A stretch of DNA of 32,684 nucleotides, taken from a virus. The stretch lies in the IMG/VR virus record IMGVR_UViG_3300025132_006978, positions 1-32,684 of that record; one strand, 5' to 3'. The notes under the pieces are model-generated. The model did not search any database. It was not told where the DNA came from and was given only the letters and a program-made list of their open reading frames with translations. The translations under genes were made by a program, and so were the position numbers. The first letter of the stretch is position 1. Every line of letters begins with the position of its first letter. Of the stretch, positions 30,341 through 32,684 are shown in pieces.

Positions 30341-30555
30341 AATTGTTACTGTCACTTTTATCTAGTTTGTTGTTGTCCGGCTGTTTGCTTATACTGGATA
30401 ACGATTGTGACACAGATGACCCAGATTATTCTCACACCGAGTATGACTGTTATCATGCTACACGAGCAGTTGAAGTCTGCGACGGCCGTTATTGTTGGGA
30501 AGAGTGGCGAGAATCTAGAGTCTGTGACGAGCATCACATTTGTTTTCAGAGATAG
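30337..30555 (+). CDS. Small Cys-rich lipoprotein
   Basis: A 72-residue protein with a textbook lipoprotein signal: K2, a hydrophobic run, and lipobox LSGC (Cys16). The mature part has six further cysteines and begins near LDNDCDTDD, echoing LDNDCDTFIDE in the large MopE/VWA lipoprotein at 6932. The rest is acidic with Trp, Tyr and His. It probably sits in the outer membrane or faces the periplasm with disulfides. ATG 30337 has GGGGAAAG upstream and is coupled to the membrane micro-gene. Candidate roles: superinfection exclusion, o-spanin-like function, metal binding. Confidence 0.75.
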   Translation: MKLLLSLLSSLLLSGCLLILDNDCDTDDPDYSHTEYDCYHATRAVEVCDGRYCWEEWRESRVCDEHHICFQR

Positions 30556-31070
30556 AGTTTACAGTGACTAATTTAAAAGACAGCAGGATTATAAAAAGTA
30601 TCTCATTTTTGCATGGAGAAGAGCGGGCGATTGTTGAGGCGGATAAGAATGGCACGTTCAGGGTTCCAGTTACCAAAGTTGTTGAGGGGCGAGTGAAGAC
30701 CCAGTATAAGAACCTTTCCGCGTCAGAGATAATCGCACACCCATCTATCATGCATGCAGATCCAGTACTAACTTTGAAAAGTGGGGAAAAAATTAGAGTG
30801 TTCGACGGTGGAGATGCATCGTATCTGCCTGCCATGTCTCAAGGCATAATCGAAAGGCATGATAAGTTTGAAATGCTCCGACGTAAGTTTGAGAAAAAGA
30901 AAAAGGCGCTGAAAGAAAAGCAAGCGAAGTCGACAAGAAATTCAAAAAAGACTCCAATTATCCCTCCTTTCTCGCCGTACATTGCTGGCACGACTCAAAG
31001 AGACCCCAGCGATACGGATGAACATGACAACCCTTTTTACTGGGATGATGACAACGATGGGCTCCATTAA
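30540..31070 (+). CDS. Unknown protein with basic coiled middle and acidic tail
   Basis: A 176-residue protein from TTG 30540 (GTG 30564 is equally possible; neither has a strong ribosome site). Residues 1-95 look beta-rich (FRVPVTKVVEGRVKTQY; LTLKSGEKIRVF), residues 105-135 are a very basic helix (KFEMLRRKFEKKKKALKEKQ), and the tail is acidic (WDDDNDG). It overlaps the lipoprotein gene by 16 bases. No family recognised. Confidence 0.7.
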   Translation: MFSEIEFTVTNLKDSRIIKSISFLHGEERAIVEADKNGTFRVPVTKVVEGRVKTQYKNLSASEIIAHPSIMHADPVLTLKSGEKIRVFDGGDASYLPAMSQGIIERHDKFEMLRRKFEKKKKALKEKQAKSTRNSKKTPIIPPFSPYIAGTTQRDPSDTDEHDNPFYWDDDNDGLH

Positions 31071-31081
31071 CGGTGGCGTGT

Positions 31082-31318
31082 ATGCATAGACAAGAATTCG
31101 ATATTGGAGATATTGTTAAAATTTCAGAACCGACTAAGGACAATGGTCAACTCGGACTTGTAACTCAAAAAAAGAGAATACACGACTTACCTAGTGTTAC
31201 TGAAGATTATTTTTGGCATAGGGATGAATATCGGTGCCAAGTGCAGATGACTAGTGGAGAGACTGAGTGGATACGCGCCAAGTTCTTAAAAATCATATCA
31301 AGGGCAGAAAGTTCTTGA
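31082..31318 (+). CDS. Small SH3-like protein
   Basis: A 78-residue protein starting at ATG 31082 with GGTGG six bases upstream (GTG 31073 is an in-frame alternative). FDIGDIVKISEP, LGLVTQKKR, YRCQVQMTSGETEWIRAKFLKII follow the order of a KOW/SH3-like barrel. Its stop codon lies inside the -35 box of the next promoter. Function unknown. Confidence 0.7.
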   Translation: MHRQEFDIGDIVKISEPTKDNGQLGLVTQKKRIHDLPSVTEDYFWHRDEYRCQVQMTSGETEWIRAKFLKIISRAESS

Positions 31319-31343
31319 CTTTCTACAATATGTTTGATAGTAT
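31315..31343 (+). promoter_or_regulatory. Sigma70-type promoter
   Basis: TTGACT (31315-31320), a 17-base spacer and TAGTAT (31338-31343, within GATAGTATAA). Expected start near 31350, just before the GAAAGGA ribosome site of a 30-codon gene; the tRNA gene is in the same unit. Confidence 0.65.
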
Positions 31344-31366
31344 AAACACATAACGAAAGGACAAAC

Positions 31367-31459
31367 ATGCTTGAAGTAATTGGAGAGATCGTTGTTCTCG
31401 CTGCCGCAATTTTTATTGGAAGCGCTGCTTTCGATGCTTGGCGCAGAAGAGATCACTAA
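31367..31459 (+). CDS. 30-residue single-helix membrane protein with its own promoter
   Basis: ATG 31367 follows GAAAGGA (31354-31360) and a promoter, so despite 30 codons it is well supported. The peptide has an acidic N terminus, one helix (IGEIVVLAAAIFIGSAAF) and a basic end (WRRRDH), predicting a C-terminus-in topology. The tRNA-Arg gene follows eight bases later. Function unknown. Confidence 0.75.
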   Translation: MLEVIGEIVVLAAAIFIGSAAFDAWRRRDH

Positions 31460-31466
31460 ACATTAA

Positions 31467-31540
31467 GCCCTGGTAGCTCAGTTGGATAGAGCAACAGACT
31501 TCTAATCTGTGGGTCATAGGTTCGAATCCTATCCAGGGTG
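31467..31540 (+). tRNA. tRNA-Arg (anticodon UCU)
   Basis: A 74-base cloverleaf: acceptor GCCCTGG pairs with CCAGGGT (G-U at the first pair), D arm GCTC/GAGC, anticodon stem ACAGA/TCTGT with loop CTTCTAA, T arm ATAGG-TTCGAAT-CCTAT, discriminator G. The CCA end is not encoded. It reads AGA (and AGG by wobble), codons used very often by the phage genes here. A T7 run (31542-31548) follows and may help transcription end. Confidence 0.96.
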
Positions 31541-31559
31541 CTTTTTTTAAGGGATAAAT

Positions 31560-31784
31560 ATGAAGACGTACAAAGTAGAGTTCTTGAAGATCGACAAGCG
31601 ATACAAAAGCGTGCTTGTAAATGCTGAAAGTAGAAAGGCAGCAATCGCCATGGCGAGAGACATGCGAGACGAGGACTTTGATGAGACAGAGACAGTGCAG
31701 GCAACGGAGTGCAAGACTAGAAAGATCTGGAGATTCTGGGACCTGTTTATGAAATCGACAAAAGAAGGAGAAAATATATGTTGA
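31560..31784 (+). CDS. Small protein of unknown function
   Basis: A 74-residue protein: KTYKVEFLKIDKRYKSVLVNAESRKAAIAMARD suggests two strands and a helix, similar to small phage proteins that handle modified residues or bind other proteins. Acidic in the middle (RDEDFDETE), basic near WRFWDLF at the end. No obvious ribosome site besides AAGGGA. It overlaps the mini-lipoprotein gene by 7 bases. Confidence 0.68.
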   Translation: MKTYKVEFLKIDKRYKSVLVNAESRKAAIAMARDMRDEDFDETETVQATECKTRKIWRFWDLFMKSTKEGENIC

Positions 31785-31852
31785 AGAGAATTTTAATTTG
31801 TGCCCTCGGGCTTTTGATCACTGTGCCGTTTACGGGTTGTCCGCAAGCATAA
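31778..31852 (+). CDS. 24-residue mini-lipoprotein
   Basis: ATG 31778 has AAGGAG seven bases upstream. The peptide is a near-complete lipoprotein signal: KR near the N terminus, hydrophobic ILICALGLLITVPF, and lipobox FTGC, with the mature part only Cys-Pro-Gln-Ala. After processing a four-residue lipopeptide would remain. Colicin lysis proteins and entericidins are short lipoproteins too, but longer than this. The Dam gene follows with its own AAGGAG. The Phe at -3 departs slightly from the consensus. Confidence 0.65.
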   Translation: MLKRILICALGLLITVPFTGCPQA

Positions 31853-31865
31853 GGAGTACATGCAA

Positions 31866-32684
31866 ATGTCATTGAAGACACCATTACGTTACCCAGGTGG
31901 TAAGTCGAGAGCAATCAAAAAACTAAGTCCAGACTTGCCGAAGAACTTCAGCGAGTTCAGGGAACCATTCCTCGGAGGTGGTTCAATGGCACTGCACGTC
32001 ACACAGACACGACCAGATACAAAGGTCTGGGTCAACGATGCGTACTACAATTTGTATAACTTTTGGGTGCAACTAAGGGATAAAGGACCAGCACTACATC
32101 AAGAGTTGGCACGTATCAAGAAACCCATTGAGTATGTGACCAAACCCTTGAGAAAGAATAAGATCGACAAGTCTCAATGGGACAAGTCTATCCATGAAAA
32201 CATTGGAAAGCACAGAGCATTGTTCAACAAGGCAAAGGCAGACATCGCAAGTGTGGATGACTTTACCAAAGCCGTATACTTTTTCATACTAAACAAGTGT
32301 AGTTTCTCAGGGCTTGGTGAGAGTAGTTCTTTCTCGGAACAAGCATCAGAGCAGAACTTTAGCATGACTGGTATTGACAAACTGCCAGCATATTCAAAGT
32401 TAATAAAGAGGTGGACGATCACCAACTTTGACTATGACTTCTTACTGAAGGCAAAAGGTGAGGATGACTGCTTTGTATTTCTTGATCCACCTTACGACAT
32501 CAAGGACGACCTGTATGGGAAGAACGGAAACATGCACTCGGGATTTGATCACATGAAATTCTACGAGGACGTCACTGTTTGTAAGCATGATTGGATGATC
32601 ACATACAATTCAAATGAAGTTTTAAGAAAACGATTTTCAGATTATTATTTTAATGATTGGGACTTGACATATACAATGCGTTCT
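31866..32684 (+). CDS. DNA adenine methylase (Dam, D12 class), C terminus cut off by the window
   Basis: The frame is open to the last base (273 residues visible), so the stop lies outside. RYPGGKSR (8-15) and EPFLGGGS (33-40) form the S-adenosylmethionine site, and DPPY (207-210) is the catalytic motif IV of N6-adenine methylases of the alpha/D12 group. T4 Dam and E. coli Dam methylate GATC; specificity here is not readable. AAGGAG (31851-31856) fits ATG 31866 better than ATG 31860. No cognate endonuclease is in the window, so an orphan protective or regulatory role is likely. Confidence 0.9.
   Translation, partial: MSLKTPLRYPGGKSRAIKKLSPDLPKNFSEFREPFLGGGSMALHVTQTRPDTKVWVNDAYYNLYNFWVQLRDKGPALHQELARIKKPIEYVTKPLRKNKIDKSQWDKSIHENIGKHRALFNKAKADIASVDDFTKAVYFFILNKCSFSGLGESSSFSEQASEQNFSMTGIDKLPAYSKLIKRWTITNFDYDFLLKAKGEDDCFVFLDPPYDIKDDLYGKNGNMHSGFDHMKFYEDVTVCKHDWMITYNSNEVLRKRFSDYYFNDWDLTYTMRS

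Noticed and set aside
31456-31704. Minus-strand frame of 82 codons over the tRNA gene
   Set aside because: Its end (DRIRTYDPQIRSLLLYPTELPG) is the well-known false translation antisense to tRNA-Arg; the tRNA and the 31560 gene explain the region.
1-32684. CRISPR array, insertion sequence, integrase or attachment site
   Set aside because: No spaced direct repeats, transposase, integrase or duplicated tRNA end was seen; the only clear repeat is the 48-bp coding duplication.

Overview
The window looks like part of a large, strictly lytic tailed phage (Caudoviricetes), probably a marine T4-like myovirus-type genome. Every gene supported here lies on the + strand. Genes are packed with 1-4 base stop/start overlaps (ATGA, GTGA, TAATG), most have strong AGGAG-type ribosome binding sites, and no gap exceeds about 160 bases. 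The mix of replication, nucleotide-synthesis, chaperone, lysis and many tiny unknown genes is phage-like. Both ends are cut inside genes: a 5'-3' exonuclease on the left and a Dam-type methylase on the right. No capsid, tail, terminase or integrase gene was recognised, so the family assignment is an inference.

Layout. 1-4040: replication and precursors (5' nuclease, DnaB-type helicase, class II ribonucleotide reductase, A-type Fe-S carrier). 4129-5064: a PiT/PHO4-type phosphate permease. 5226-6505: small helical protein, GroES-like co-chaperonin, ThyX. 6505-10513: lytic transglycosylase, a 693-residue lipoprotein with MopE-type repeats and a von Willebrand A domain, and two conserved phage unknowns. 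10524-16757: DNA polymerase III alpha (DnaE), HAD phosphatase, dUTPase, zinc-ribbon protein, IMPDH/GMP reductase, a micro-membrane protein, and a Cys-rich sigma-region-4-like protein. 16836-19874: acidic protein with a 48-bp tandem duplication, ClpP-like protease, and a putative nuclease-fold protein with a histone-H1-like tail. 19935-23978: GroEL, holin-like protein, glutaredoxin, conserved phage membrane protein, Hsp20. 24046-27548: conserved unknowns, an M15 endolysin, UV-damage endonuclease and DUF2061. 27560-31852: a dense belt of tiny proteins (SH3-like barrels, single-helix membrane peptides, mini-lipoproteins), an FKBP/SlyD isomerase and a tRNA-Arg(UCU). 31866-end: Dam.

How it fits together. 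NrdJ, ThyX, dUTPase and IMPDH/GMPR feed dNTP synthesis. The exonuclease, helicase and DnaE form part of a replisome; the DnaE keeps all nine PHP metal ligands and may proofread itself. UvsE repairs UV damage. GroEL, GroES, Hsp20, ClpP and SlyD form an unusually complete phage-encoded protein-folding and turnover set. The transglycosylase, endolysin and holin-like protein are lysis candidates but are scattered. Six good host sigma70-type promoters (17-18 bp spacing) precede 5226, 17501, groEL, hsp20, uvsE and a 30-codon gene at 31367. The most unusual features are at least seven single-helix micro-proteins plus a 24-codon lipoprotein, most missed by ordinary ORF length cut-offs, and the MopE/VWA lipoprotein.
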